Shown here piece by piece: positions 36,177-44,815 of a stretch of 64,000 bases of DNA; position 1 is the first letter of the stretch; the number at the start of each line of letters is the position of its first letter. This DNA is from Actinomycetes bacterium. GTDB lineage: Bacteria; Actinomycetota; Acidimicrobiia; Acidimicrobiales; RAAP-2. The notes under the pieces are model-generated. The model did not search any database. It saw nothing but the letters and a program-made list of their open reading frames with translations, and was not told where the DNA came from. The position numbers and the translations under genes are program-made. The stretch covers positions 40,485-104,484 of the forward strand of contig JAJYDR010000001.1 of NCBI GenBank assembly GCA_021777285.1, given 5' to 3'.

Positions 36177-36587
36177 ATGAGTGCAACGTTCAGTAAGGAA
36201 GAGCGGGCGGCGATGCGGGCGGCCGCGGCCGAGGCGAAGGCCGCGAAGGCTGGCGCCGACCTGGAGGCGGCGTGCCTCGCCGCGATCGGGGAAATGTCGG
36301 GCTCTGACAGAGAGCTCGCCGAGACCCTGCACGAACTGGTCAAGAAGCACACGACGCTCGGCGCGAAGACGTGGTACGGCATGCCGGCGTATACGAACGC
36401 CGACGGGAAAGTAGTCGTGTTCTTCCAGAGCGCTGCGAAGTTCAAGGTCCGGTACGCGACCATTGGCTTCCAGGAGGCCGCGAATCTTGACGAGGGGAAC
36501 TTCTGGCCGAGCGGCTACGCCGTCACCAAACTGACGGCGGCTGACAAGAAGCAGCTAGTGGCGTTGCTGAAGCGCGCCGTCAGCTGA
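36177..36587 (+). CDS. DUF1801-like protein
   Basis: A 136-residue cytoplasmic protein. An Ala/Lys-rich helix (EERAAMRAAAAEAKAAKAG) precedes the DUF1801/YdhG-like core (KTWYGMPAYTNADGKVVVFF, KFKVRYATIGF, LDEGNFWPSGYAVTKL). Relatives include frataxin-like iron chaperones, but function is not established. ATG 36177 gives the best fit; the ribosome site is weak. Confidence 0.75.
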   Translation: MSATFSKEERAAMRAAAAEAKAAKAGADLEAACLAAIGEMSGSDRELAETLHELVKKHTTLGAKTWYGMPAYTNADGKVVVFFQSAAKFKVRYATIGFQEAANLDEGNFWPSGYAVTKLTAADKKQLVALLKRAVS

Positions 36588-36907
36588 TCGGCGCAGTTTT
36601 CGGACAGTGAGCCGGCCCAGTACCGTAAATCGTGAGGACTGGGGCCAATAACGCACCGGCCCGAAGGGTCAGTTCGTGCGGTCGCCGTCGACAACCTGCG
36701 AATAGGCGCTGATGAAGACCGTGATGCACGGTCGTGACACCAACGTTCACCCCCCGTTGACACGCCCATAAATGGCTCGCGCGTCGCGGCGGCGCCACCT
36801 TCGGCTACTGCCGTGTGGCGTCCTGAGAAGTTCTTATATGAATTATTGACGTCGCTGTCGTTGACTACTACAACAAGGACTTAGTAAGGCCTAGCAAGGG
36901 GGCAGGC
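36588..36907. other. Intergenic region upstream of Hcp-like gene
   Basis: A 320-base region whose last 80 bases are AT-rich and hold a promoter-like sequence (separate entry). No gene is supported in the rest. Confidence 0.5.
36846..36874 (+). promoter_or_regulatory. Sigma70-like promoter of the Hcp-like gene
   Basis: TTGACG and TACAAC are separated by exactly 17 bases, about 35 bases upstream of the ATG at 36908, with AAGGGGG as ribosome site between. This is the clearest promoter-like sequence in the window. Confidence 0.5.
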
Positions 36908-37624
36908 ATGCGTGACGGTGGAGTAGTGCGCGTCGCAGGCGGTGCGATCTTCAACCGACGCTCGATCCGATACGGAGCCGTTGTCGTGACGATCCTCGGT
37001 GCGGTTATCGGTGGCTCACTCGTGGCCAGCGCCTCGAGGTCGCCGCGGGGATCGACCGGTGCCCCGGCGGGAGTTATCGGCTTGGCGGGACACGTCATTT
37101 CGATGAACGTGTCGGGCGTGCCTGGTGTCGGCGTGACGGGTGGTCCCGGAAACCTGGAACTCATGTCCTTTAAGTGGGGACTAGCGGGCCCGAAGAGCTG
37201 CGCCGGCTGTGGCCGCGCGGGGCGTCCGACCTACGGGAACATATCCATCTTGCGCGGCATCGACGCCGCGAGCCCAGTTCTCACGCGCGACTGCGCAATG
37301 GGCAAGCTCATTACGTCAGTTGAGCTCTTCGTGACGCCGACGAGTCCGGGTTCGGGCTCCCAAGACTCGTTGGCAATGACGTTCAAAGACGTCATCATCA
37401 CCGATGACGACTGGAATGTCATGACGTCGAGTGGCGAGACGCCAATGGAATCGATCACGATGGTCTACCGAAGCATGGCAATCTCGTACAACGCGATGGC
37501 GGCCACCACGACCACGACCACGACCTCGACGACTACGACCACAACGTCGACGACCACCACGACGACGGTGCCGTCGGTTACCTATGTACCGACCACGACG
37601 AGTCCGACGGCAGCACTGACGTAG
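36908..37624 (+). CDS. Secreted or membrane-anchored Hcp-like protein with Thr-rich tail
   Basis: A 238-residue protein. A hydrophobic segment at about 21-43 acts as signal or anchor. Residues about 60-195 align by eye with the Hcp/T6SS tube fold: ELMSFKWGLA, NISILRGIDAASPVLTRDCA, TSVELFVTP, LAMTFKDVIITDDDW and ETPMESITMVYRSMAISYNAM mirror the same strand order in Pseudomonas Hcp1. The last 40 residues are a Thr-rich tail. No other T6SS gene is present, so it is a stand-alone Hcp-like secreted protein of unknown role. It converges on an L,D-transpeptidase gene 49 bases away. Confidence 0.65.
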   Translation: MRDGGVVRVAGGAIFNRRSIRYGAVVVTILGAVIGGSLVASASRSPRGSTGAPAGVIGLAGHVISMNVSGVPGVGVTGGPGNLELMSFKWGLAGPKSCAGCGRAGRPTYGNISILRGIDAASPVLTRDCAMGKLITSVELFVTPTSPGSGSQDSLAMTFKDVIITDDDWNVMTSSGETPMESITMVYRSMAISYNAMAATTTTTTTSTTTTTTSTTTTTTVPSVTYVPTTTSPTAALT

Positions 37625-37673
37625 CTAGTGGAACCGAGTCGGTACGCCGACGACTGACTCGCGGGTCGGGCAG

Positions 37674-38642
37674 CTACTGGACCGTGACCATGGTGCCCAG
37701 CGGCGTCTGGGGCCACAGCGTCTGAGCGTCGACGAATGGCATCTCCACGCAGCCGAGGCTCTGGGGCCAGCCGTAAGTGGAGCGGATGAAGCCGTGCAAT
37801 GCGTCGCCGCCGTAGAAGTAGGAGACCCACGGGATACCCGGGTCGCTGTAGTGCGTGCCGTTGGGGTTGGTACCCGACATGGTCTGGCTGGTGTAGCGAA
37901 GGTAGACGGCGTGCGTGCCGATCTGCGTGGGTGAGACCGCGATGCCGGTGTTCACGAGCGTGCTGAACGTTGCGTGACCGTTCTGGAAGAGCGTGAGGTG
38001 CTGGGGCAGTGCCTCTTGGACGTAGACGAGGTTGTAACTCGTCGGGTTGTACTGACGAGCGAGCACCGCGCGCAGCAGCTCGAGCCACGTCGGCGTGTCC
38101 ATGTTGCCCGTCACCGGCATGTTGTGCACTTCCTGGAAGCGCATGAGCGCCCCGGAGAGAATCACGTTGTCTGTCCCCAGTCGCCACTGCGAGCGAAACG
38201 CGGCGGGCAGGCTGGGGAAGCGCCAGACGAAGCGACCGGAGCGACGTGATAGCGCGGCGGGCCACCGGGCGATGTGGTGGGTCACCGCCGGCTTGAGGGT
38301 CGTCGACGTCGAACTGGTGGTCGACGTTGAGGCCGAAATGGTGGTCGGCGTCGTCGTCGTGGTTGTCGTCGACGAGGTCGTGGTGGTCGGCGGGACCGTC
38401 GTCGTTGTGGTCGGTACCGGCGTCGGGCGGTGGACGGCCGGGACGAAGGCTACTGGCAGGTAATGAAGGGTCGCGAGGAACTGGTCCTCGAGGACGAGTG
38501 AGTAGGGCACGTTCGCAATGGAGCCCGCACTCGTCGCTCGCCCGGCCGAGGACGCCGCAGCGGGAATTGTCATCAGGGAAAATCCCACGACAACAGACGT
38601 CGAGACCAATGTCGCCAAGGTGCGCGGTCGGCGTGTGTACAC
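37674..38642 (-). CDS. L,D-transpeptidase (YkuD) with Thr-rich linker
   Basis: A 322-residue exported cell-wall enzyme that makes 3-3 peptidoglycan crosslinks. Signal peptide is about 1-32, a Thr/Ser/Pro linker is about 76-115, a peptidoglycan-binding-like motif ALMRFQEVHNMPVTG lies near 165, and the YkuD domain ends the protein. The catalytic set HGF (His283) and SLGCVEM (Cys298) is intact. GTG start at 38642. It is divergent from a D,D-carboxypeptidase, which would produce the tetrapeptide donor for L,D-transpeptidation. Confidence 0.88.
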   Translation of the reverse strand: MYTRRPRTLATLVSTSVVVGFSLMTIPAAASSAGRATSAGSIANVPYSLVLEDQFLATLHYLPVAFVPAVHRPTPVPTTTTTVPPTTTTSSTTTTTTTPTTISASTSTTSSTSTTLKPAVTHHIARWPAALSRRSGRFVWRFPSLPAAFRSQWRLGTDNVILSGALMRFQEVHNMPVTGNMDTPTWLELLRAVLARQYNPTSYNLVYVQEALPQHLTLFQNGHATFSTLVNTGIAVSPTQIGTHAVYLRYTSQTMSGTNPNGTHYSDPGIPWVSYFYGGDALHGFIRSTYGWPQSLGCVEMPFVDAQTLWPQTPLGTMVTVQ

Positions 38643-38775
38643 ACAGCAAGATTACTGGCCAGGACTCGAACTCCAACGTCAGCCGTTAGGGACCATCGCG
38701 CGAGTAACGGCACCCGTCTGATCGACGACGGTTCGCCGATCCGTGTCGCCGCCGGCTCGCCAGTACCATGATGCG

Positions 38776-39927
38776 GTGAGCGCCTTGTGGAATCGACGTC
38801 GGGGCGTGCTACTGATCTCGCTCACGAGCGTGCTAGCGGCGTCGCTGATCGTCGTCGAACCGGCCGGCGCCTTCTCGTCGAGGCCCGCCGCCGCCTCAAC
38901 GACGACCACCACGACGACCACGACGACCACGACGACCACGACCATCGCACCGACCTCGACTACCACCACGGTGCCCGCGGGGTCGACCACCACCACGACG
39001 ACGGTGCCGACCTCCACCACGACCTCGTCGACGACGACTACGACGACGATCCCGCGTCGGATGGTGATTCCGTGGCCGAGCGGTCTGAGCTCGGCGGTGT
39101 CGATTCCGCAGCTGGGTGTCTTTGCCGCGTCGCCAAATCAGCCGCAACTTCCCATCGCCAGCATCACGAAGATGATGACGACCTGGGTCGTACTGCATCA
39201 CCTGCCGCTCGCCTTCAATCAGCGCGGTCCGTGTCGCACTGTGAGCGCCGGCGACTACGCCGTCTACCAACACGACCTCAAGACCGATCAGTCCAACGTT
39301 CGACTCGTCCTGGGCATGAACCTCTGCGAAGGGACGCTGCTGCGCGGTCTGCTGGTCCACTCCGCGGGCGACTACGCCCACATGCTCGTCGAGCTGACCG
39401 GATTCAGTAACGCCACGTTCATCGCGGTGATGAACCGTGACGCGCGCGTGCTGGGGCTTCGTTCGACGCACTACGTCGAGGTGACGGGCATCGACGGCCG
39501 CGACGTTTCGACCGCCGCGGATCAAACGAAGCTCGCAATCGACCTCATGAACGCCGAGCCGATCGTGCGCGACATCGTTACCTTGCCGTACGTGGCGTTG
39601 CCCGGAGTCGGCGTCGTCTCCTCCTACACGCCGTTCGTCGGCGAGGGTGGCGTCATCGGGGTGAAGTCGGGGTTCACGGGCGCGGCGGGTGGTTGTGACG
39701 TGATGGCGATCAACTTCGTCGTTGGCAGTCAGACCGTGACGGCCTACGCGGTCGTGCTCGGCGACCATGGTGCGAATCCGATCGTGGGCGCGGGCATCGA
39801 CGCACTGGCTCTCGCGCGGTCGCTCCGACCGTATTTGCGACTCGAGCGATCGACTGCGGGCGTTGGGGTTGCTTGGACGGGTGCGCCGGCTGACGTGACG
39901 AGCGGCACCGCGTCGGGCACGACCTGA
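38776..39927 (+). CDS. Serine D-Ala-D-Ala carboxypeptidase (S11) with Thr-rich linker
   Basis: A 383-residue exported penicillin-binding protein. Signal peptide is about 10-32, a Thr-rich linker is about 40-95, and the S11 domain follows. Active-site motifs: SITK at 129-132, SAG at 196-198 where S-x-N is usual, and KSG at 297-299 in place of KTG. The missing Asn in the second motif may affect activity. GTG 38776 is chosen for the signal peptide position; the in-frame GTG at 38743 is less likely. Its product would be the tetrapeptide used by the divergent L,D-transpeptidase. Confidence 0.85.
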   Translation: MSALWNRRRGVLLISLTSVLAASLIVVEPAGAFSSRPAAASTTTTTTTTTTTTTTTIAPTSTTTTVPAGSTTTTTTVPTSTTTSSTTTTTTIPRRMVIPWPSGLSSAVSIPQLGVFAASPNQPQLPIASITKMMTTWVVLHHLPLAFNQRGPCRTVSAGDYAVYQHDLKTDQSNVRLVLGMNLCEGTLLRGLLVHSAGDYAHMLVELTGFSNATFIAVMNRDARVLGLRSTHYVEVTGIDGRDVSTAADQTKLAIDLMNAEPIVRDIVTLPYVALPGVGVVSSYTPFVGEGGVIGVKSGFTGAAGGCDVMAINFVVGSQTVTAYAVVLGDHGANPIVGAGIDALALARSLRPYLRLERSTAGVGVAWTGAPADVTSGTASGTT

Positions 39928-39994
39928 GCCTCTCAGCCAGTCGTCACTCGAACGGAAGCGAACCATCGGACCCCCACCGATTTATGATGAGGTC

Positions 39995-40333
39995 ATGCGC
40001 GACGTCAGGCTCAAGGTCACGGGTGATTCGTGCGTCGAATTACCTGATGATGGGGTCGTGCGCCCGATCGACGACGAGCAACTCGCCGCGATGGCTAAGG
40101 CGATGGGCCATCCCGTTCGCGTACGGATCCTGCGACTGCTGGCCGAACGGCGCACCTGCGTGACCGGTGACCTGGTCGCCGAATTGCCACTCGCACAGTC
40201 AACGGTCTCAGAACACCTTCGGGTCTTGCGCGACGCCGGACTGATCCAGGGTGAGATCGAGGGGCCCCGCACGTCGTACTGCCTCGATCTCGCCGGGTTG
40301 GCCGCCTTCAAGGCGGCCGCGGGATCCTTGTAA
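39995..40333 (+). CDS. arsR: ArsR-family arsenic-responsive repressor
   Basis: A 112-residue winged-helix repressor. AMGHPVRVRILRLLAERRTC and the recognition helix [21 protein letters not shown] are typical. The classic CxC arsenite site is absent; single cysteines near residues 13, 54 and 95 might bind metalloid in a different arrangement. ATG 39995. ACR3 and arsC genes follow. Confidence 0.88.
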   Translation: MRDVRLKVTGDSCVELPDDGVVRPIDDEQLAAMAKAMGHPVRVRILRLLAERRTCVTGDLVAELPLAQSTVSEHLRVLRDAGLIQGEIEGPRTSYCLDLAGLAAFKAAAGSL

Positions 40334-40342
40334 TCCGAGGTT

Positions 40343-40365
40343 ATCGTGTATCGTCGATGTACGAT
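40343..40365. promoter_or_regulatory. Candidate ArsR operator before ACR3 gene
   Basis: A 23-base near-palindrome with arms ATCGT...ACGAT and a symmetric core ATCG...CGAT (4 off-symmetry positions besides the centre). It lies between arsR and the ACR3 gene, 49 bases before the GTG, suggesting a regulated internal promoter. Confidence 0.5.
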
Positions 40366-40413
40366 TAACTCGGCGGCCGTGGGCCAGCCCTCGAAGGAGA
40401 AGGTGAGAGCGCA

Positions 40414-41493
40414 GTGACCACGTCGAATGTCACTGCGATAGAGGCGCCACTTCGCCGGCTGCGCCTCCTCGACCGCTTCTTGCCGGTGTGGATCGGTGCC
40501 GCAATGTTGGCCGGCATTGGCCTCGGCCGGCTCATCCCAACGCTCAACCAGTCGCTCAACCACGTCCAAGTTGCGGGAACGAGCCTGCCCATCGCCGTCG
40601 GACTGCTCGTCATGATGTACCCGGTGCTCGCCAAGGTCCGCTACGGCGAGGTGGGCATCGTCGCCGCCGATCGGCGACTGCTCGTCTCCTCGCTGATCCT
40701 GAACTGGTTGGTCGGCCCGCTCGTGATGTTCACGTTGGCCTGGATCTTCCTCACCGACCTGCCGGCCTATCGCACGGGCTTGATCCTGATTGGCCTGGCT
40801 CGCTGCATCGCCATGGTGCTCATCTGGAACGATCTCGCCTGCGGCGACGCAACGGCGGCCGCGGTGCTCGTGGCGGTGAACTCGGTCTTTCAGATCGTGG
40901 CCTACGCCGGGCTGGGCTACTTCTACCTCGAAGTCCTGCCGCACTGGCTGGGCCTGTCAGCCGCGAACGTCAACGTGTCGATGTGGATGATCGCGCGCAG
41001 CGTCTTGATCTTCCTCGGCATCCCGCTTGTGGCCGGCTACGTGACGCGTCGGATCGGTGAGCGGACCCGCGGTCGGACGTGGTACGAGGGGACCTTTCTT
41101 CCCCGGATCGGGCCGCTCGCCCTCTACGGCCTGCTCTTCACCGTGGTGGTGCTGTTCGCCCTCCAGGGTGACACGATCACCCACCGGCCATTTGACGTCG
41201 TGCGCATCGCGCTGCCGCTGCTCGCGTACTTCGCGGTCATGTGGAGCGGGTCCTTCGCGCTGGGGATGGGACTGCGCCTCCCGTACGCACGCACCGCCAC
41301 CCTGGCCTTCACCGCGGCGGGCAACAACTTCGAGCTGGCGATCGCCGTGGCCATCGGCACGTTCGGGGTGACCTCGGGCCAGGCGCTGGCGGGCGTCGTG
41401 GGACCGCTCATCGAGGTCCCCGCGTTGGTGGCCCTGGTCTACGTGGCCCAATGGGCCCAACGGCGGTTCTACACCGATGGGAGGACTCGATGA
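40414..41493 (+). CDS. acr3: Arsenite efflux permease, ACR3 type
   Basis: A ten-helix inner-membrane exporter of 359 residues that extrudes arsenite. The signature GLARCIAMVLIWNDLACGD contains the functionally key Cys, and AAGNNFELAIAVAIGTFG is the conserved helix near the end. GTG start at 40414. The stop overlaps arsC as ATGA. It belongs to the ACR3 family rather than E. coli ArsB. Confidence 0.93.
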   Translation: MTTSNVTAIEAPLRRLRLLDRFLPVWIGAAMLAGIGLGRLIPTLNQSLNHVQVAGTSLPIAVGLLVMMYPVLAKVRYGEVGIVAADRRLLVSSLILNWLVGPLVMFTLAWIFLTDLPAYRTGLILIGLARCIAMVLIWNDLACGDATAAAVLVAVNSVFQIVAYAGLGYFYLEVLPHWLGLSAANVNVSMWMIARSVLIFLGIPLVAGYVTRRIGERTRGRTWYEGTFLPRIGPLALYGLLFTVVVLFALQGDTITHRPFDVVRIALPLLAYFAVMWSGSFALGMGLRLPYARTATLAFTAAGNNFELAIAVAIGTFGVTSGQALAGVVGPLIEVPALVALVYVAQWAQRRFYTDGRTR

Positions 41494-41924
41494 CGACGGA
41501 TCGTGGTACCGGGACGACACCGGCGCACCCGGTGGTGCTCTACGCCTGCATCCATAACGCGGGCCGGTCGGTCGCGGCGAAGCGGTTGACCGAGTGGTAC
41601 GCGAAGGGGGCGGTCACCGTGGTGTCCGCTGGCTCTGAGCCCGGCCGTGCCGTGAACCCGATGATCGCGGCAGTCCTCGCCGATCGTGGGATCGACGTGG
41701 ACGCCGAGACGCCGACACTGCTCACCGGCGAGCTCGTACGTGGCGCCGACGTCGTGGTCACGATGGGTTGTGGCGAAACCTGCCCGGTGTTCCCGGGCCG
41801 TCGCTACCTCGACTGGGAGGTCGAGGACCCGGCCGGTCAGGCGCGCGATGTCGTCGAGCGGATCGTGGACGACATTGATGCGCGGGTGCGGCGCCTGCTC
41901 GGGGAACTTGGGGTCACGCACTAG
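41490..41924 (+). CDS. arsC: Arsenate reductase, low-molecular-weight phosphatase type
   Basis: A 144-residue reductase converting arsenate to arsenite for export by ACR3. The P-loop is CIHNAGRS with nucleophile Cys20. CGETCP supplies the second and third redox cysteines, as in thioredoxin- or mycoredoxin-linked ArsC. ATG 41490 overlaps the ACR3 stop. It completes a compact arsR-acr3-arsC resistance unit. Confidence 0.93.
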   Translation: MTTDRGTGTTPAHPVVLYACIHNAGRSVAAKRLTEWYAKGAVTVVSAGSEPGRAVNPMIAAVLADRGIDVDAETPTLLTGELVRGADVVVTMGCGETCPVFPGRRYLDWEVEDPAGQARDVVERIVDDIDARVRRLLGELGVTH

Positions 41925-41950
41925 CGACGACGGTGTCCTTCGCTACGCGA

Positions 41951-43249
41951 TCAGGAGGGGCGATCGCGGGTGGCGAGACAGCAGTGCTTGTACTTTCGTC
42001 CACTGCCGCAGGGGCACGGATCGTTTCGTCCCGCGAGTTCAAACGAGCGCGCTCGCTTCGCGTCTTCAACGGCGAGTTCCGCCATGATGCTCGAGGGCCG
42101 CGCGCCCGCGACCGCGAGGGCGCCCATACGTTCGAGGTTCGCGCGTGCGTGGGTGTAGAAGCGCCGGTAGCCCTCGCAGAGGTAGTTGAGAACGCTCTTC
42201 GCGTCGTCGCTGAGCGCGAAGCGGTCCTTGGGACAGCCGCCACGACAGAAGCGCAGGACGGTACAGTCCCGACATTGCGCCGCGAGCGCGTCACGCTTGG
42301 CCTCGCCGAAGGCGACCTGGGATGGCGATGCCGCGAGGTCGAGGAGCGAGTCGCTGAGCACGGACCCCAGCCGGTGTTCCGCATCGACGAAGTGGTCACA
42401 GGCGTACACGCTGCCGTCGTGCTCGATCGCGAGCACCTGCCCGCAGGTCTCGGACGAGACGCACAGCGTGCCGCGACCGTTCGAGGTCACGAAGAGGCCC
42501 TCGAGGAAGCCCTGGACGACGACGCGGTTGACGTCGTGGCGGACCCACTCGTCGAAGATGGCCATTAGGAAGTCCCCGAAGGCGGCCGGTTCGACCGACT
42601 CGGGCGTGACGGCGCCGTCGTGGTCGCGCGCGACGACGGGGATGAACTGGATCCACGAGACGCCCAGGTCGCGAAGGTACCGGTAGACCGCGAGGGGGTG
42701 CGCCGCGGTGACGGCGTTGACGGTGCACAAGACGTCGGGTTCGACGCCGCGCGCGCGTAGCCGGGCGAGGGCGTCGAGTACGCGGTGCTGGGTGGACCGG
42801 CCGTGACGGTCGCGGCGCAGGGCGTCGTGGGTCGTCGGCCCCCCGTCGAGGCTGAGCCCCACGGCAATGTGGTGCTCGGCGATGAAGTCGGCCCACGAGT
42901 CATCGAGCAGTGTGCCGTTGGTCTGAAAGCTGTTGAGCCAGGTCCAGCCCTCGGGTGCGAGCTCGGCCTGGATCGCGAAGGCTCGCTCGTAGAACGCTCG
43001 CCCGGCGAGCAGCGGCTCGCCGCCGTGCCAGACCACGTGGACCGGCGAGGCGTGCGCGCCGGCGATGGCGTTCGTGAGATAGGCCCGCAGCACCGGCTCA
43101 GACATCCGGAAGCGCTCGTCGGGCGCGAAGAGATCGGCCTTGTCGAGGTAATAGCAGTACTCGCAGTGAAGATTGCAGATGGGCCCGACGGGCTTGGCGA
43201 TCGTGACGGCGGTCGTCGCCGTCGATGGACTGGAGAGGGCCGTCGCCAT
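41951..43249 (-). CDS. Anaerobic sulfatase maturase (radical SAM/SPASM) with SEC-C tail
   Basis: A 432-residue radical-SAM enzyme. The family oxidises a Ser/Cys of type I sulfatases to formylglycine without oxygen. Radical-SAM cysteines are C25, C29 and C32 (CNLHCEYC). The SPASM auxiliary clusters use CGQVLAI, VYACDHFV and CRDCTVLRFCRGGCPKD. A C-terminal SEC-C zinc motif (NDPCPCGSGRKYKHCC) is added, which not all family members have. No sulfatase gene is in the window. ATG 43249; divergent from a HAD phosphatase. Confidence 0.87.
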   Translation of the reverse strand: MATALSSPSTATTAVTIAKPVGPICNLHCEYCYYLDKADLFAPDERFRMSEPVLRAYLTNAIAGAHASPVHVVWHGGEPLLAGRAFYERAFAIQAELAPEGWTWLNSFQTNGTLLDDSWADFIAEHHIAVGLSLDGGPTTHDALRRDRHGRSTQHRVLDALARLRARGVEPDVLCTVNAVTAAHPLAVYRYLRDLGVSWIQFIPVVARDHDGAVTPESVEPAAFGDFLMAIFDEWVRHDVNRVVVQGFLEGLFVTSNGRGTLCVSSETCGQVLAIEHDGSVYACDHFVDAEHRLGSVLSDSLLDLAASPSQVAFGEAKRDALAAQCRDCTVLRFCRGGCPKDRFALSDDAKSVLNYLCEGYRRFYTHARANLERMGALAVAGARPSSIMAELAVEDAKRARSFELAGRNDPCPCGSGRKYKHCCLATRDRPS

Positions 43250-43337
43250 TGGGTAAGTCTCGCACGGCCCGTCGTGGTACGGGCAGGCGCGTCGTCGCGG
43301 GTAGGGTCAGGAGCGACGACGAAGGAGGGTCCGCACC

Positions 43338-44159
43338 ATGCCCGAGAACCCCGGACATTCGCGACCGAACATCACCCACGCGACCCACGTCGAGTCGTGG
43401 TTGCTCGACATGGACGGGGTCCTGGTGCGAGAGGAGCACCCGATCGAGGGCGCGACAGCGTTCCTGCAGCGACTGCGCGAGCTGGACACGCCGTTCCTCG
43501 TACTGACCAACAATTCGATGTACACCCGGCGCGATCTCAGCGCGCGGCTTCGCTGGAACGGCCTGGACGTGCCCGAGGACCACATCTGGACCTCGGCCCT
43601 GGCGACGGCGGTGTTCCTCGACACCCAACGCCCCCGCGGCACCGCCTTCGTGATCGGCGAGGTCGGCCTGACGACCGCCCTGCACGACATCGGCTACACC
43701 CAGTCCGAGAACGACCCCGACTACGTCGTGGTCGGTGAGACGCGCAGCTACAGCTTCGACCGGATCACCCGCGCGGTGCGCCTGGTCGGCGAGGGGGCCC
43801 GCTTCATCGCGACCAACCCCGACCCGACTGGCCCAAGCCTCGAGGGGCCGCTGCCGGCGACCGGCGCCGTGACCGCGCTGATCAGTAAGGCCACTGGGCG
43901 CCAGCCCTATTTCGTCGGCAAGCCGAATCCGCTGATGATCCGCTCCGCGTTGCGCGAGCTCAACGCGCACTCCGAGACGACCGCGATGGTGGGCGACCGG
44001 ATGGACACCGACGTGGTGGCCGGCCTCGAGGCTGGCCTGCACACGGTGCTCGTGCTCTCGGGCGTGTCGAGCGCCGAGTCGGCGAACCAGTTCCCCTACA
44101 AGCCGTCGCGCATCGTCGGCTCGGTGGCGGAGCTGGCCGCTGAGCTGGGGGCGGGTTAG
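43338..44159 (+). CDS. HAD-IIA family phosphatase (NagD-like)
   Basis: A 273-residue sugar-phosphate or nucleotide phosphatase. Motif I is DMDGVLVR, motif II TNNS, the motif III lysine lies in FVGKPNP, and motif IV is GDRMDTDV. The cap lies between motifs II and III as in NagD. ATG start at 43338. Its stop overlaps by 3 bases the convergent response-regulator gene. Substrate is unknown. Confidence 0.88.
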   Translation: MPENPGHSRPNITHATHVESWLLDMDGVLVREEHPIEGATAFLQRLRELDTPFLVLTNNSMYTRRDLSARLRWNGLDVPEDHIWTSALATAVFLDTQRPRGTAFVIGEVGLTTALHDIGYTQSENDPDYVVVGETRSYSFDRITRAVRLVGEGARFIATNPDPTGPSLEGPLPATGAVTALISKATGRQPYFVGKPNPLMIRSALRELNAHSETTAMVGDRMDTDVVAGLEAGLHTVLVLSGVSSAESANQFPYKPSRIVGSVAELAAELGAG

Positions 44160-44815
44160 CCGGGCGTGACGATGCCGCTCTGGTAGGCGAGCACCACCAG
44201 TTGGGTGCGATCGCGGGCGTCGAGTTTGGCGAGGATCCGACTGACGTGGGACTTCACGGTTGCCACGCTCATGTGGAGTTGCTCGGCGATCTCGGCGTTC
44301 GAGGAGCCGTGGGCGATGGCGATCAAGACTTCGTGTTCGCGCTCGGTCAGCCGATCCAGGTCCGTCGCGGGCGTGGGCGGCGCCGGCCGGCTCGTGAACT
44401 CGGCGATGAGTCGACGGGTCACGCTCGGCGCGAGGAGTGCGTCGCCGGCGGCGATCACGCGAATGGCGCTGAGCAGGTCCTCGGGCGGCGTGTCCTTCAA
44501 GAGGAAGCCGCTCGCCCCGGCGCGCAGGGCCTCAAAGACGTACTCGTCGAGGTCGAAGGTCGTCAGCATCAGGATGCGGGTCCGGCGTCGTGAGGGGCTG
44601 GCGGTGATGAGTCGCGTGGCCTCGATGCCGTCCATGGTCGGCATGCGAACATCCATCAAGACCACGTCGGGGTTGGTCTGGGCGACCACGGACACCGCGT
44701 CGGCCCCGTTGGGTGCCTCGCCGACGACCTGGAGGTCGCTGGCGGAGTTGACGAGCACTTCAAATCCCGCCCGAACGAGCGCCTGGTCATCAACGACGAC
44801 GACGCGGATCGTCAT
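44156..44815 (-). CDS. NarL/LuxR-type response regulator
   Basis: A 219-residue DNA-binding response regulator. The receiver has the acidic pair D9/D10 and phosphoacceptor D55 (VVLMDVRMP). The LuxR HTH is at the C terminus (LTEREHEVLIAIAHGSSNAEIAEQL). ATG 44815 overlaps the kinase stop by 4 bases, so the pair is co-translated. The likely target is the divergent ABC exporter operon starting at 46234. Confidence 0.92.
   Translation of the reverse strand: MTIRVVVVDDQALVRAGFEVLVNSASDLQVVGEAPNGADAVSVVAQTNPDVVLMDVRMPTMDGIEATRLITASPSRRRTRILMLTTFDLDEYVFEALRAGASGFLLKDTPPEDLLSAIRVIAAGDALLAPSVTRRLIAEFTSRPAPPTPATDLDRLTEREHEVLIAIAHGSSNAEIAEQLHMSVATVKSHVSRILAKLDARDRTQLVVLAYQSGIVTPG

Noticed and set aside
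36908..37624. A type VI secretion locus
   Set aside because: Only an Hcp-like protein is present; no TssB/C, VgrG, ClpV or membrane-complex genes are nearby, and the protein has its own export signal.
38896..39060. ACC/ACG tandem repeat considered as a CRISPR or VNTR
   Set aside because: Repeats are in-frame Thr codons of the carboxypeptidase linker without spacer structure; no CRISPR array is present in the window.
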